A stretch of DNA of 15,035 nucleotides from Treponema sp. (GCA_009780595.1 WQZT01000013.1:1-15035); one strand, 5' to 3'; positions 5,901 to 14,119 are shown, numbered from the stretch's first letter. Numbers and translations: made by a program. The notes: generated by a model not told the origin, from the letters alone.

Positions 5901-7250
5901 ATGCCTGTCTCAGTTTTGGCAATAATTTTTCTCAGCTCGCTCATCATTGCAATAATGATTGGTGTTCCAATTTCCTTTGCAATGCTTTTTTCGGCGGTTG
6001 TTACCGGGCTTAGCCTCGGAGGAACTGCAACCAGCCCGCAAATAATTGCGATGCAGATAATGCAGGGCTCCGACAGCGTAGCTCTCATGGCGTTGCCGTT
6101 TTTTATTCTTGCCGGGGAATTTATGAACCGCGGCGGGCTGACAAAACGCATCATCGCCTTTGCCGATATTTTTGTCGGGCGCATAAAAGGCGGGCAAGGC
6201 TACGTCGTTATTTTCGCCTGCCTGTTGTTCGCAAGCCTTGTCGGCTCGGCTGTCGCAAGCACCGCCGCGCTCGGCGCGATTCTCATCCCGATGATGGCGA
6301 AGTCCGGCTACAGCCGCTCCAAAGCCGCCGGCCTTGTCGCAAGCGCAAACCTCGTAACGCCAATTACGCCGCCGTCTGTGCCGCTGATTCTATACGGCGC
6401 AGTGGCGGGTCTTTCCGTGCGAACGCTGTTTCTCGGCGGTATCGCGCCGGGTATTTACCACACGCTGGTAATGTGCGCCGTGTGGTTTTTTGTTTCCCGC
6501 AAAGATGGGATAAAATCTATCAGCGCGCGCCCAACATTTAAGCAAGCGTTCAAAATATTTTTCGGCGGCTTTTGGGCGCTCCTGCTGCCAATTTTTATCT
6601 TGGTCGGTTTGCGCGGCGGCGTGTTTACCGCTACAGAAGCGGGAGTTGTCGCGGTTGTCTACGCAATTCTCGTCGGGCTTTTGGTATACCGGGAATTAAA
6701 ACCCGGCGATTTTATCAAGGCGCTCGTGTCAGGCGCGAAGATGTCGGCGGTTGTGATGTTCCTCGCCGCAACCGCGCAAGCGCTGGCGTTTATGCTCACC
6801 ATTTCGCGTGTCCCGCAAGTGATAACCCAGTCGCTTGCGCCGCTTGTCGAAAACCCGATGCTTTTAAATCTCGTTTTGCAGATAATTATAATCGTGATGG
6901 GGCTTGTCGTTGACGTAGTGCCCACCATTTTAATTATGACACCAATTATGCTGCCGTTGTTGCAAGCGGCGGGCATCGACCTTATTTATTTTGGCATAGT
7001 CTTTACACTTTCCAACGTGCTTGGGCTAACTTCGCCGCCTGTCGGTCCCGTGTTGAACGTGGCGTGCGCGACGGGGAATGTTAAAATGGAAGAGCTAATT
7101 CCTAACGTTATCCCATACTATGTATGCCAATGCCTTCTCGTTGTTGTCTTTGTTTTGTTCCCGGAATTGATCACCGCGCCTTTGTATTGGATAGCAGGCT
7201 ACACGGCTCTCCCGCAGCAAAACATTATTCAAATTCTTTTCGCGCGATAG
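5901..7250 (+). CDS. TRAP transporter large permease (DctM family)
   Basis: The ion-coupled permease subunit that moves the substrate across the inner membrane. It has 449 residues, slightly longer than the usual 425-430 because of a C-terminal extension after the last helix. About twelve hydrophobic segments are visible. DctM landmarks are LPFFILAGEFMNRGG (64-78), GSAVASTAALGAILIPMM (114-131), PPSVPLILYG (156-165), FTATEAGV (240-247) and a TSPPVGPVLNV segment near 390. AAAGGGA lies shortly before the ATG. It follows the small subunit by 11 bases and precedes the dehydrogenase by 16, all in one operon. All three TRAP components are therefore complete in this window. Confidence 0.95.
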   Translation: MPVSVLAIIFLSSLIIAIMIGVPISFAMLFSAVVTGLSLGGTATSPQIIAMQIMQGSDSVALMALPFFILAGEFMNRGGLTKRIIAFADIFVGRIKGGQGYVVIFACLLFASLVGSAVASTAALGAILIPMMAKSGYSRSKAAGLVASANLVTPITPPSVPLILYGAVAGLSVRTLFLGGIAPGIYHTLVMCAVWFFVSRKDGIKSISARPTFKQAFKIFFGGFWALLLPIFILVGLRGGVFTATEAGVVAVVYAILVGLLVYRELKPGDFIKALVSGAKMSAVVMFLAATAQALAFMLTISRVPQVITQSLAPLVENPMLLNLVLQIIIIVMGLVVDVVPTILIMTPIMLPLLQAAGIDLIYFGIVFTLSNVLGLTSPPVGPVLNVACATGNVKMEELIPNVIPYYVCQCLLVVVFVLFPELITAPLYWIAGYTALPQQNIIQILFAR

Positions 7251-7266
7251 ACGAAGGGGGAAATCG

Positions 7267-8280
7267 ATGCTTCAATTGCTAACAGAAAAACCAATGTCCC
7301 TTGTTATGATGAATGAAAAAGACCCTGCCATAACACAGCCCAACGAAGTGTTGGTAAAGGTAATGGCCGCCGGAATTTGCGGTTCGGACATGCACATATA
7401 CCACGGCACGTCTCCGGTTGCAACGTACCCGCGCGTGATGGGGCACGAAATTGTCGGTGTTGTCGCGGAAACGGGAAGCGGTGTAAGCCGAGTAAAAACC
7501 GGAGACCACGTTATCGTCGACCAGATTGTCGCGTGCGGCGAATGTTACGCTTGCCGCGTAAAGCGCCCAAACGTCTGCTCTAACTTGAAAGTTCGCGGCG
7601 TTCACATTGACGGTGGCTACCGGGAATATCTCACTGTTGAAGAAAACGCCCTGCACATTCTCCCGAATGATTTGCCCTTCACCGAGGCGGTGATGCTCGA
7701 GCCCGCAAGCATTGCGTTTCAGGTTTCCTCCCGTGCGGAAATTACCAAAGATGACACGGTGTTTATTTTGGGCTCAGGCGCTTTGGGCAAAAGCTTAATC
7801 CGCGCGGTGCTTTTAACGGGCGCTCAGATAATAGCGGCGGATACATCACAGGCGCGCCTTAAAGAAGCCGCCGAACTTGGCGTGAAGTATTGCATCAATT
7901 CCAAAGAAGAAAACCTATCCGAAAAATTGCGCGAGTACACAACGTGGGGACCGTCTGTTTCGATTGACGCGGCGGGCTTTGCGGAATCGCTGGCGCTGCT
8001 CGTTGATGTAACCTGCACCGCCGGACGAATAATTACAACGGGTTTCTTGGACGCACAGTCGGAAGTGCAGCAGTTCAAAATTACCGCGAAAGAACTCGAC
8101 ATTCGCGGCTCGCGCCTCCAAAATAAAAAAATCGCAGAAGTGATCGCCGCGTGCCGCGCCGGAAAAATATCGTTTACAGGCGCGGTTTCGCACGTTATTC
8201 CTTTCAGCGAAGCGGTTCAGGCGTTTCAAATGATAGACTCAGGCAAGGAAGATGTAAAAAAAGCGGTGCTGGCTTTTTAA
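7267..8280 (+). CDS. Zinc-dependent alcohol dehydrogenase, RspB-like
   Basis: A medium-chain NAD(P)-dependent dehydrogenase of 337 residues. Catalytic zinc ligands are C38 (GICGSD), H60-E61 (GHE) and E145 (LEP). The structural zinc site is C90, C93, C96 and C104 (CGECYAC...PNVC). The Rossmann loop is GSGALG (169-174). From memory of E. coli RspB, the match runs along the N-terminal half: GICGSD-HIY, YPRVMGHE, PNVC, GVHIDGG. AGGGGGAA precedes the ATG. In E. coli rspB is paired with rspA, a mannonate dehydratase relative, and here the gene directly precedes uxuA. I infer it interconverts D-fructuronate and D-mannonate (the UxuB reaction), or oxidises a related aldonate or hexitol. Relatives include L-idonate and L-galactonate dehydrogenases, so the exact substrate is open. 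Confidence 0.88.
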   Translation: MLQLLTEKPMSLVMMNEKDPAITQPNEVLVKVMAAGICGSDMHIYHGTSPVATYPRVMGHEIVGVVAETGSGVSRVKTGDHVIVDQIVACGECYACRVKRPNVCSNLKVRGVHIDGGYREYLTVEENALHILPNDLPFTEAVMLEPASIAFQVSSRAEITKDDTVFILGSGALGKSLIRAVLLTGAQIIAADTSQARLKEAAELGVKYCINSKEENLSEKLREYTTWGPSVSIDAAGFAESLALLVDVTCTAGRIITTGFLDAQSEVQQFKITAKELDIRGSRLQNKKIAEVIAACRAGKISFTGAVSHVIPFSEAVQAFQMIDSGKEDVKKAVLAF

Positions 8281-8331
8281 TAATTGTCCAGTGAAAATAT
8301 TTCGTTTAAGATAACTCCAAAGGAGCATACG

Positions 8332-9393
8332 ATGAAAATGACAATGCGTTGGTTCGGGAAAGCTTACGACACGGTGAGCTTGCAGCACATCCGCCAAGTG
8401 CCGGGCGTTACTGGAGTCATCTCAACGCTGTACGGTAAACTTCCCGGTCAGGTCTGGGAAAAGGAAGAAATCCGCGCCTTGAAGGAAGAGGTGGAAGCGG
8501 CGGGGCTGGAGCTGTCGGGAATCGAAAGCGTCAACATTCACGACGCGATAAAAACGGGTGCGCCTGCGCGGGATGAATACATCGAAAATTATATCACAAC
8601 GTTAACGAGGCTTGGCGAAGCTGGCATTCCAATGGTCTGCTACAATTTTATGCCTGTGTTTGACTGGACGCGAACGGAACTGGCAAAAATGCGCCCGGAT
8701 GGCAGCACCACGCTCAGCTACGATCAGTCAGTAATTGACACGATAAACCCCAACGATATGACCAGCCTTATGGAGCGGCAGTCGAAAGGTTTTGTGCTTG
8801 CCGGATGGGAGCCTGAGCGCCTTGCGAAACTCAAAGACTTGTTTGCGCTGTACAAAGACATCGACGAAGAAAAACTTTTTGCAAATTATAAATATTTTAT
8901 CGAAGCGATTATGCCCGTCTGCGAGCGCTACAACATCAATATGGCTGTTCACCCGGATGATCCAGCGTGGTCAGTTTTCGGTCTGCCGCGTATCGTAAGG
9001 GATCAGGAAAAGCTGCTACGTATCATCTCGCTGTCCGACAACAAGTACCACGGCGTTACACTCTGCACCGGAAGTCTCGGCACAAACCAAGCCAACGACA
9101 TCCCCGCAATCATACGCAGCCTGAAAGGGCGTGTGCATTTTACCCACGTCAGAAATGTGCTGCACACCAGCCCCGGATGCTTTGAAGAATCCGCGCACTT
9201 TTCAAGCGACGGCTCGCTCGATATATTTGCCATCATGAAGGCACTGTACGACATCGGCTTTGACGGCCCCATGCGCCCCGATCACGGCAGAAACATCTGG
9301 GGCGAAGTTTCCATTCCCGGCTACGGGCTTTACGACAGGGCGCTGGGCGCATCGTACCTGAGCGGGCTGTGGGAAGCAATCGGCAAGATGTAA
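8332..9393 (+). CDS. uxuA: Mannonate dehydratase
   Basis: Dehydrates D-mannonate to 2-keto-3-deoxy-D-gluconate in hexuronate breakdown, with Mn2+ or Fe2+. The start is the ATG preceded by AAGGAG (8320-8325) at six bases, giving 353 residues; a frame open to 8284 exists but lacks this support. Landmarks are CYNFMPVFDWTR (103-114), HPDDPAW (207-213) with FGLPRI (216-221), CTGSLG (245-250), HVRN (272-275) and RPDHGR (315-320) with WGE (323-325). Metal-binding candidates H207, C245, H272 and D317 keep the spacing of the His/Cys/His/Asp set of characterised ManD/UxuA enzymes. It is the last gene of the TRAP operon. A 51-base gap separates it from the dehydrogenase. There is no convincing terminator after it, so read-through toward the cyclase gene is possible. 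Confidence 0.95.
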   Translation: MKMTMRWFGKAYDTVSLQHIRQVPGVTGVISTLYGKLPGQVWEKEEIRALKEEVEAAGLELSGIESVNIHDAIKTGAPARDEYIENYITTLTRLGEAGIPMVCYNFMPVFDWTRTELAKMRPDGSTTLSYDQSVIDTINPNDMTSLMERQSKGFVLAGWEPERLAKLKDLFALYKDIDEEKLFANYKYFIEAIMPVCERYNINMAVHPDDPAWSVFGLPRIVRDQEKLLRIISLSDNKYHGVTLCTGSLGTNQANDIPAIIRSLKGRVHFTHVRNVLHTSPGCFEESAHFSSDGSLDIFAIMKALYDIGFDGPMRPDHGRNIWGEVSIPGYGLYDRALGASYLSGLWEAIGKM

Positions 9394-9415
9394 TCGCCCG
9401 AATGCCGCATCCCCC

Positions 9416-9446
9416 TTGTACGAAACTGGGTATTTTGTAGTATAAT
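9416..9446 (+). promoter_or_regulatory. Possible promoter of the cyclase gene
   Basis: A perfect -10 TATAAT (9441-9446) is preceded at 19 bases by TTGTAC (9416-9421). The spacing is long. If used, the mRNA would begin near 9453, within or just before the ribosome-binding site AAGGAA (9454-9459), giving a very short leader. Confidence 0.4.
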
Positions 9447-9464
9447 GGGGATAAGGAACATGAA

Positions 9465-10970
9465 GTGAAAGACTTGACCGAGTATACGGAGTCTACCTCC
9501 GAGCATGAGCTGTTTTGTTTTCTCCACGACAAAGTTATTTCAAAAGAGATTACAAAGTTTTCCCAGCTTCGGGAATTTGCCGCGCCGATATTGAGAAGCC
9601 AGCGGATACATCCGGTTATTATGCGTACGTTTGAGCTTATCAAAAAACTCAACTGGGGGTTTTTCGCGGAGATGGCAAAGGAAACTCACCTCAAACTGTG
9701 GAAAGAGCTGGTAATCCCCGACAAACAGTTTCCCGAAGCGGGGGACTTGAAGGACACCCTTCAGATTTCCAACCTCTACATCGCCATGCTCGACATTCAC
9801 GGCTACACCCAGTTTTGTATGGATTCCCGTAAAAACCTTTCGATGATGCATACGCTGGATCACGCAATGAGCACCCAAGCCAGCCGCATTTCGGCGTGCT
9901 GCCACGCCCTCAGCCAGCGGGAGCGCGGTGATGAAATGGTGATTGTTGCCGCCAGCGCCACCGATGTTCTTTCGGTAACACTGGCGATTATCGATTACTT
10001 CGGGAAAAGCAACGTGCTGAACGACCCTGCCGTTCCAACCCGCCGCGAAGGTAAAACCGACGCCCTGCCGATGTTCAAGATTTCGGCGGGGATCACCGGC
10101 GGCAATACGCAAAGCCCGCTTATCATTACTGAAAAGGGGAATCTTTCCGGCTTTCTTTTGAACTCAGGTGCGCGCCTTCAGACGCGGGCAAACGAACTGT
10201 CCGGCAAAGAATCCCGCATTATGATCGCCAAACAAGTTTACATGAACTTTATAAAGGAAAATGAAAAGGAGAAAAGCCTGCTGTCAAAAAGCAGTGCAAT
10301 CAACTTTCTTGACACCGGGCAGATTGAGTTCAAGGGGGTTCAGATCCCCTCCTGCGAAGTGGTTTTTCAGAACGAAGATAAATACAAGCTGAAGTTAAGC
10401 GAAGAAATGACGCAGCTTTTCAATTCAACACGGGAAAACTTGTGGGAGCAGAAGATTTTTCAGGATTTAATGAATCTCCTGAGAAAAACAGCGCAGGTTA
10501 TGCCCAAGTTTACGGTTATTCCCCCCACCCCGATACACGGCATGCAGACTATCACCAACGAATCTTTTATGCAATTGTGCCGGAATGCCCTGAAAGCGTA
10601 CGTGCAAGACGATGATTACTCTGCGGCGGTGAGTGCGCTGAAAACGTTTGTTTCCCTTGCCCGCGAAGTTTCCCATTTTGACAGGCTGATTTTGGATTAC
10701 CTGCGGGGCATTACCGACAAGTACGAACTGCTGATGGAGTCGTACCTGGAAACGATTGACAAGGAGTTGGAAAGCCGCGCGCAGTATATTTTTCAGGACA
10801 GCTACCTGAAAGCGTGGTATGCGGCGAAAAACGCCGTTACGGTTTATGAAAAACTCAAGGTTATGGGGCGCAAGAGCGGTGAAATACCCAAGAAAAAGGT
10901 CTTGTGGTACAACTTGATTAAACAGAACGCCGCTCAAATGGAGTTTGTTCTGCATTCAGGCAAAAAATAG
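9465..10970 (+). CDS. Class III nucleotidyl cyclase domain protein
   Basis: A 501-residue soluble protein. Residues about 103-303 form a class III cyclase homology domain. AMLDIHGYT (107-115) supplies the first metal Asp (D110), RGDEMV (154-159) the second (D156), and LNSGARLQ (232-239) the transition-state pair N233 and R237. IEFKGVQIPSCEVVF (287-301) is the closing strand pair. The positions that pick the base are unusual: R152 where adenylyl cyclases have Lys, N226 where they have Asp. The flanks, 1-100 and 305-501, are helix-rich and unrecognised; no membrane segment, receiver or PAS domain is seen. GTG is the start because AAGGAA lies at the right distance. ATG at 9460 opens only ATG-AAG-TGA. 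It should make a cyclic nucleotide; which one is open. Its neighbours, uxuA and a DksA-type gene, give no effector. Confidence 0.8.
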   Translation: MKDLTEYTESTSEHELFCFLHDKVISKEITKFSQLREFAAPILRSQRIHPVIMRTFELIKKLNWGFFAEMAKETHLKLWKELVIPDKQFPEAGDLKDTLQISNLYIAMLDIHGYTQFCMDSRKNLSMMHTLDHAMSTQASRISACCHALSQRERGDEMVIVAASATDVLSVTLAIIDYFGKSNVLNDPAVPTRREGKTDALPMFKISAGITGGNTQSPLIITEKGNLSGFLLNSGARLQTRANELSGKESRIMIAKQVYMNFIKENEKEKSLLSKSSAINFLDTGQIEFKGVQIPSCEVVFQNEDKYKLKLSEEMTQLFNSTRENLWEQKIFQDLMNLLRKTAQVMPKFTVIPPTPIHGMQTITNESFMQLCRNALKAYVQDDDYSAAVSALKTFVSLAREVSHFDRLILDYLRGITDKYELLMESYLETIDKELESRAQYIFQDSYLKAWYAAKNAVTVYEKLKVMGRKSGEIPKKKVLWYNLIKQNAAQMEFVLHSGKK

Positions 10971-10999
10971 CGCCGGAAATGAACAATATCACAAAACAC

Positions 11000-11028
11000 T
11001 TGACAAACATGGTGCTTTTCGTTAAAAT
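11000..11028 (+). promoter_or_regulatory. Promoter of the DksA/TraR-type gene
   Basis: TTGACA (11000-11005, perfect -35), a 17-base spacer and TAAAAT (11023-11028, five of six) form the most consensus-like promoter in the window. Transcription would begin near 11035, giving a leader of about 25 bases. The regulator is thus transcribed independently of the cyclase gene. Confidence 0.75.
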
Positions 11029-11058
11029 GCGCAGATTGTTGTGAAAATGGGGGGATAT

Positions 11059-11436
11059 ATGGCGAAAACAGCAGCAACAACGCAACGCGATTTTACCGCA
11101 AAGATGGAAAAGTCCTTGCTAGAGCTTAAACGAGAAATTGTCAGAAACCTGGTGGCAAGCAGCGAAGATTTTAAAGAAATAGTCGAAGATATGGATCCCA
11201 AGGATTTTGCAGACGTAGCTTCGGATGATAATGATCGCAAGATGCTCGAGGCAATCGGATCTCAAGACTTAAAGCGTCTGAGAATGATAGACTCAGCTCT
11301 TACCCGAATTCAACAGGGGAAATATGGGCTTTGCATGAAGTGCAGCCAAAAGATTCCCCAGCCCCGTCTTGAAGCAATTCCCTACGCGCTTATGTGCATA
11401 GATTGCAAGACAATCGAGGAAAAGCGCAACCGGTAA
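11059..11436 (+). CDS. DksA/TraR family C4 zinc-finger regulator
   Basis: Proteins of this family enter the RNA polymerase secondary channel and tune initiation, often with ppGpp. The start is the ATG following a run of six Gs (11049-11054); a GTG at 11041 in the same frame has no ribosome-binding site. The protein has 125 residues. A predicted coiled coil spans about 12-85. Its tip has D46-P-K-D49-F-A51, the DxxDxA motif that in DksA acts at the polymerase active site. The zinc finger is complete: C92, C95, then 17 residues, then C113 and C116. The length is between TraR and E. coli DksA. Having both the tip motif and four cysteines suggests a functional DksA-like factor. It has its own strong promoter. 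Confidence 0.9.
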   Translation: MAKTAATTQRDFTAKMEKSLLELKREIVRNLVASSEDFKEIVEDMDPKDFADVASDDNDRKMLEAIGSQDLKRLRMIDSALTRIQQGKYGLCMKCSQKIPQPRLEAIPYALMCIDCKTIEEKRNR

Positions 11437-11445
11437 GCGCAAAGC

Positions 11446-11475
11446 TTGCGGCGGCGAAAGAACTGCCCGCCGCAA
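11446..11475. terminator. Hairpin between convergent dksA-type and aminotransferase genes
   Basis: TTGCGGCGG (11446-11454) pairs perfectly with CCGCCGCAA (11467-11475), nine base pairs around a 12-base loop, lying between two convergent stop codons (11436 and 11485). Neither side has a strong U-tract, so it may act as a bidirectional barrier or 3'-end stabiliser rather than a classic terminator. Confidence 0.55.
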
Positions 11476-11484
11476 ACACCTACG

Positions 11485-12765
11485 TCAGCTTGCCAGCACT
11501 CGTTCCACAGTTGCCAGTTTCACAGCGGTACAGAACACTTCCATCGCCGCGCCGAGATCGGTAAGCGAGGGGAATGACGGCGCAATCCTGATGCAACTGT
11601 CGTTCGGGTCTTTGCCGTACGGGTACATCGCGCCGGCATCGGTCATAATAACACCGGCTTCTTTACACAGGCTTACAATGCGCTTGGCGCAACCGCTGTG
11701 CGCGAAAAAGGTGATAAAATAGCCGCCGTCGGGCTTGATCCATTCGCCTGCGCCGCGCCCAGCCAACTCAGTTTCCATTTTTTGCAAAACGGCATCAAAC
11801 TTCGGGCGCAACAGCGCGGCGTGTTTTTTCATGTGGGCGCGGATTCCGTTTATATCTTTGAAAAAACGAACGTGGCGCAGCATATTCAGCTTATCCCAGC
11901 CGATAGCTTGCATTGACAACTGCTGCGTGGTAAACGCGATGTTCTCTTTCGATGCCGCAAAAAAACCAACCCCCGCACCCGGAAATGTCATTTTGTTAAC
12001 CGAGCCGAACATGTACAACATATTCGGGTTTCCGGCTTCTTTGAAAGCGGCAAGCGGGTTCAGCAGCGGCACATCCCCGTACACTTCGTGAACGGCGTAC
12101 GCATTGTCGCAGAAAACGCGGAAGTCCTTCGCGGCAGGTTTCAACGCCGCAAGACGGCGTATAACCTTATCGGAGTAGGTTATCCCCGAAGGGTTGGAAT
12201 ACTTCGGAACGCACCACATTCCCTTGATCTGCGGGTCGCTTGCAACCAGCTTTTCGATCATATCCATATCCGGCCCGTCGTTAGCTGTGGGAATATTCAC
12301 CATCTCGATACCGAGAAACTGGCAAATCGAAAAGTGGCGGTCGTAGCCGGGAACCGGGCAGAGAAACTTGACCGTTTCTTCCTTCATCCACGGTCGTTCC
12401 GAGCCAAGCACGCCAGTCAGCATTGCCCGCGCCATACAATCGTACATAAACGTAAGCGAGGTTGAGCCGACAATTATTATTTCGTCAAGGGCGACATCCA
12501 AGTACGCGCTGAAAAGTTTCTTCGCATCCACAATGCCTGTCAGCTCGCCGTAGTTACGGCAGTCCGCGCCGCCTTCCGCGTTGCAATTACTCGATGATGT
12601 AAGCACATCCAGCATCGACATAGACAGTGCAATCTGCTCGTTGCTGGGTTTGCCCCGCGCCATATTCAGCGAAAGCCCTTTCGCCTTGTGCGCGGCAAAC
12701 GCGGCGGAAAGCGCTTCCTTTTCTTTTGATAGTTCCTCTTTGGACATTGCGTTAAATGGCTTCAT
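11485..12765 (-). CDS. PLP-dependent class I aminotransferase (MocR-like Asp/Ala aminotransferase family)
   Basis: A 426-residue cytoplasmic fold-type I aminotransferase of the family usually listed as aminotransferase class I / alanine-glyoxylate type (MocR-like), without a DNA-binding domain. The start is set by AAGGAG (12774-12779, minus) eight bases before ATG; a frame 57 bases longer begins inside a hairpin and has no site. Landmarks are ARGKPSNEQ (36-44), RNYGELTG (70-77), FLCPVPGYDRHF (134-145), VPKYSNPSG (186-194), DNAYAVH (220-226, with D220 contacting the PLP nitrogen) and SVNKMTFPGAG (255-265, with K258 as the Schiff-base lysine). It follows the glutamate dehydrogenase gene by 94 bases on the same strand. 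It could pass glutamate nitrogen to alanine or aspartate, which fits the dehydrogenase and glutamine synthetase beside it; the true substrate is not readable. Confidence 0.9.
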   Translation of the reverse strand: MKPFNAMSKEELSKEKEALSAAFAAHKAKGLSLNMARGKPSNEQIALSMSMLDVLTSSSNCNAEGGADCRNYGELTGIVDAKKLFSAYLDVALDEIIIVGSTSLTFMYDCMARAMLTGVLGSERPWMKEETVKFLCPVPGYDRHFSICQFLGIEMVNIPTANDGPDMDMIEKLVASDPQIKGMWCVPKYSNPSGITYSDKVIRRLAALKPAAKDFRVFCDNAYAVHEVYGDVPLLNPLAAFKEAGNPNMLYMFGSVNKMTFPGAGVGFFAASKENIAFTTQQLSMQAIGWDKLNMLRHVRFFKDINGIRAHMKKHAALLRPKFDAVLQKMETELAGRGAGEWIKPDGGYFITFFAHSGCAKRIVSLCKEAGVIMTDAGAMYPYGKDPNDSCIRIAPSFPSLTDLGAAMEVFCTAVKLATVERVLAS

Positions 12766-12792
12766 TGCGGAGTCTCCTTGCTTAAGCAGATT

Positions 12793-12820
12793 GAATACCC
12801 CGCCCTTCGACGGGGTATTC
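12793..12820. promoter_or_regulatory. Strong hairpin between gdhA and the aminotransferase gene
   Basis: GAATACCCCG (12793-12802) and CGGGGTATTC (12811-12820) form a perfect 10-bp stem with an 8-base loop. Transcribed from gdhA toward the aminotransferase, it is followed by AATCTGCTTAAG, not a U-tract, so it looks more like an intercistronic processing, stabilising or partial-attenuation element than a full terminator. On the plus strand it is followed by T-rich sequence, but no plus-strand gene needs it. Confidence 0.6.
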
Positions 12821-12859
12821 ATTTCGTTTCGTTTTAGTTCACTCTCAACATCATCAACA

Positions 12860-14119
12860 TCACGGGAAAATACCGCGCGTTGTCTTGGCGGCGACCAGCT
12901 TCTTCAAAGCAACCATATACGCGCCCGTTCGGATGCTGACATTGTGCTTTGTGTGCATTTCGTGAACCGCGTCAATCGCTTTCAACATAATGCGGCTGAG
13001 TGTCTTGTTTATTTCATCCTCGTCCCACATCAGCGACTGGATATTTTGCACCCACTCAAAATAGGAAACAACAACACCGCCCGCATTGGCAAGAACATCG
13101 GGAACAACAATTACGCCCTTTTTCTGAAGGATTTTATCAGCCTCTACAGTGGTCGGCCCGTTTGCTCCCTCGACAATCATCTTGGCTTGAATACGCGCCG
13201 CGTTGTCGGCGTTAATTTGGTTTTCCAAAGCAGCGGGAATGAGAATGTCGGTTTTCAAGGTGAGCAGTTCGTCATTGCTTACATGAGAAATGCCGCTCTC
13301 ATTATATTCTTTGAATGGTCGTTCTTTTTGAGCATCGAGGAACGTAAGGACATTGGCAATATCAAGCCCGGATTCCTTGTAAATACCGCCTGTCTTATTG
13401 CTGACGGCGACAATCGTAGCTCCCTGCTCTGCAAGCAGCCGCGCCGAAACGCTGCCGACATTGCCCATCCCCTGAACAACAACGCGCGCGCCCTTCATCG
13501 GGATACCGACCTTTTTCATAATCTCGCTGGCAACAATCATCACACCGCGGCCTGTGGCTTCTGCGCGCCCCAGCGAACCGCCGATGTCAATCGGCTTTCC
13601 GGTAACAACACCGGGAACAGCGTAACCTTTCAACATACTGTAGGTGTCCATAATCCAGCCCATAATTTCGCCGTTAGTGTTTACATCCGGCGCGGGAATG
13701 TCGCGCTCAGGCCCGAGCATCGGTGCAATCATCGCCGTAAAGCGCCGCGTTAGCCGTTCCAGCTCGCCGCGCGAAAGCTTGGCAGGGTCGACCTTAACCG
13801 CGCCCTTTGCACCGCCGTAGGGAATGCCCACAACCGCGCACTTAAAGGTCATCCACGCCGCAAGCGCCTTGACCTCGTTCTCATCAGCATCTTGGTGAAA
13901 ACGAATGCCGCCCTTGCACGGCCCCCGCGAACTTGAGTGCTGCACCCGGTAGCCCTCAAACATTTTGACAGTCCCGTCATCCATCCGAACCGGAAACGAA
14001 ACCTTCAGTTCCCGCTCTGGGTACATTGTCGCAACATAGTCGGATTCCTTGTATCCCAGCTTTTCACCGGCATCGCGGATCATCGCAACTACGTTGTCAT
14101 AGGGATTATATGCTCCCAT
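12860..14119 (-). CDS. gdhA: Glutamate dehydrogenase (Glu/Leu/Phe/Val dehydrogenase family)
   Basis: Interconverts 2-oxoglutarate plus ammonium and L-glutamate with NAD(P)H. The 419 residues match the hexameric ~420-residue class. The substrate lysines are K69 (PCKGGIRFH), K93 (TFKCAV) and K105 (YGGAKGAV). The catalytic Asp is D145 (IPAPDVNT). The nucleotide-binding loop is GMGNVG (217-222), with GSLGRAEATGRGV (181-193) before it. AAGGAG (14128-14133, minus) precedes the ATG by eight bases. A clear promoter lies upstream (14157-14185). It is divergent from type III glutamine synthetase and followed on the same strand by an aminotransferase, so the three make an ammonium-assimilation cluster. 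Cofactor preference cannot be read with confidence. Confidence 0.96.
   Translation of the reverse strand: MGAYNPYDNVVAMIRDAGEKLGYKESDYVATMYPERELKVSFPVRMDDGTVKMFEGYRVQHSSSRGPCKGGIRFHQDADENEVKALAAWMTFKCAVVGIPYGGAKGAVKVDPAKLSRGELERLTRRFTAMIAPMLGPERDIPAPDVNTNGEIMGWIMDTYSMLKGYAVPGVVTGKPIDIGGSLGRAEATGRGVMIVASEIMKKVGIPMKGARVVVQGMGNVGSVSARLLAEQGATIVAVSNKTGGIYKESGLDIANVLTFLDAQKERPFKEYNESGISHVSNDELLTLKTDILIPAALENQINADNAARIQAKMIVEGANGPTTVEADKILQKKGVIVVPDVLANAGGVVVSYFEWVQNIQSLMWDEDEINKTLSRIMLKAIDAVHEMHTKHNVSIRTGAYMVALKKLVAAKTTRGIFP

Noticed and set aside
9387..9420. Terminator after uxuA
   Set aside because: The best pairing is about five base pairs with a 17-base loop and no U-tract.
9465..11436. Cyclase plus neighbour as a cyclic-nucleotide defence (Pycsar/CBASS-like) pair
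   Set aside because: The next gene is a DksA/TraR regulator with its own promoter, not a cyclic-nucleotide effector (no TM, TIR or nuclease domain), and no other defence gene is nearby.
12581..13753. Long plus-strand open frame (390 codons) opposite gdhA and the aminotransferase gene
   Set aside because: It is antisense to two genes with complete catalytic motifs and crosses the intergenic hairpin. Its translation resembles no family and it is a by-product of codon use.
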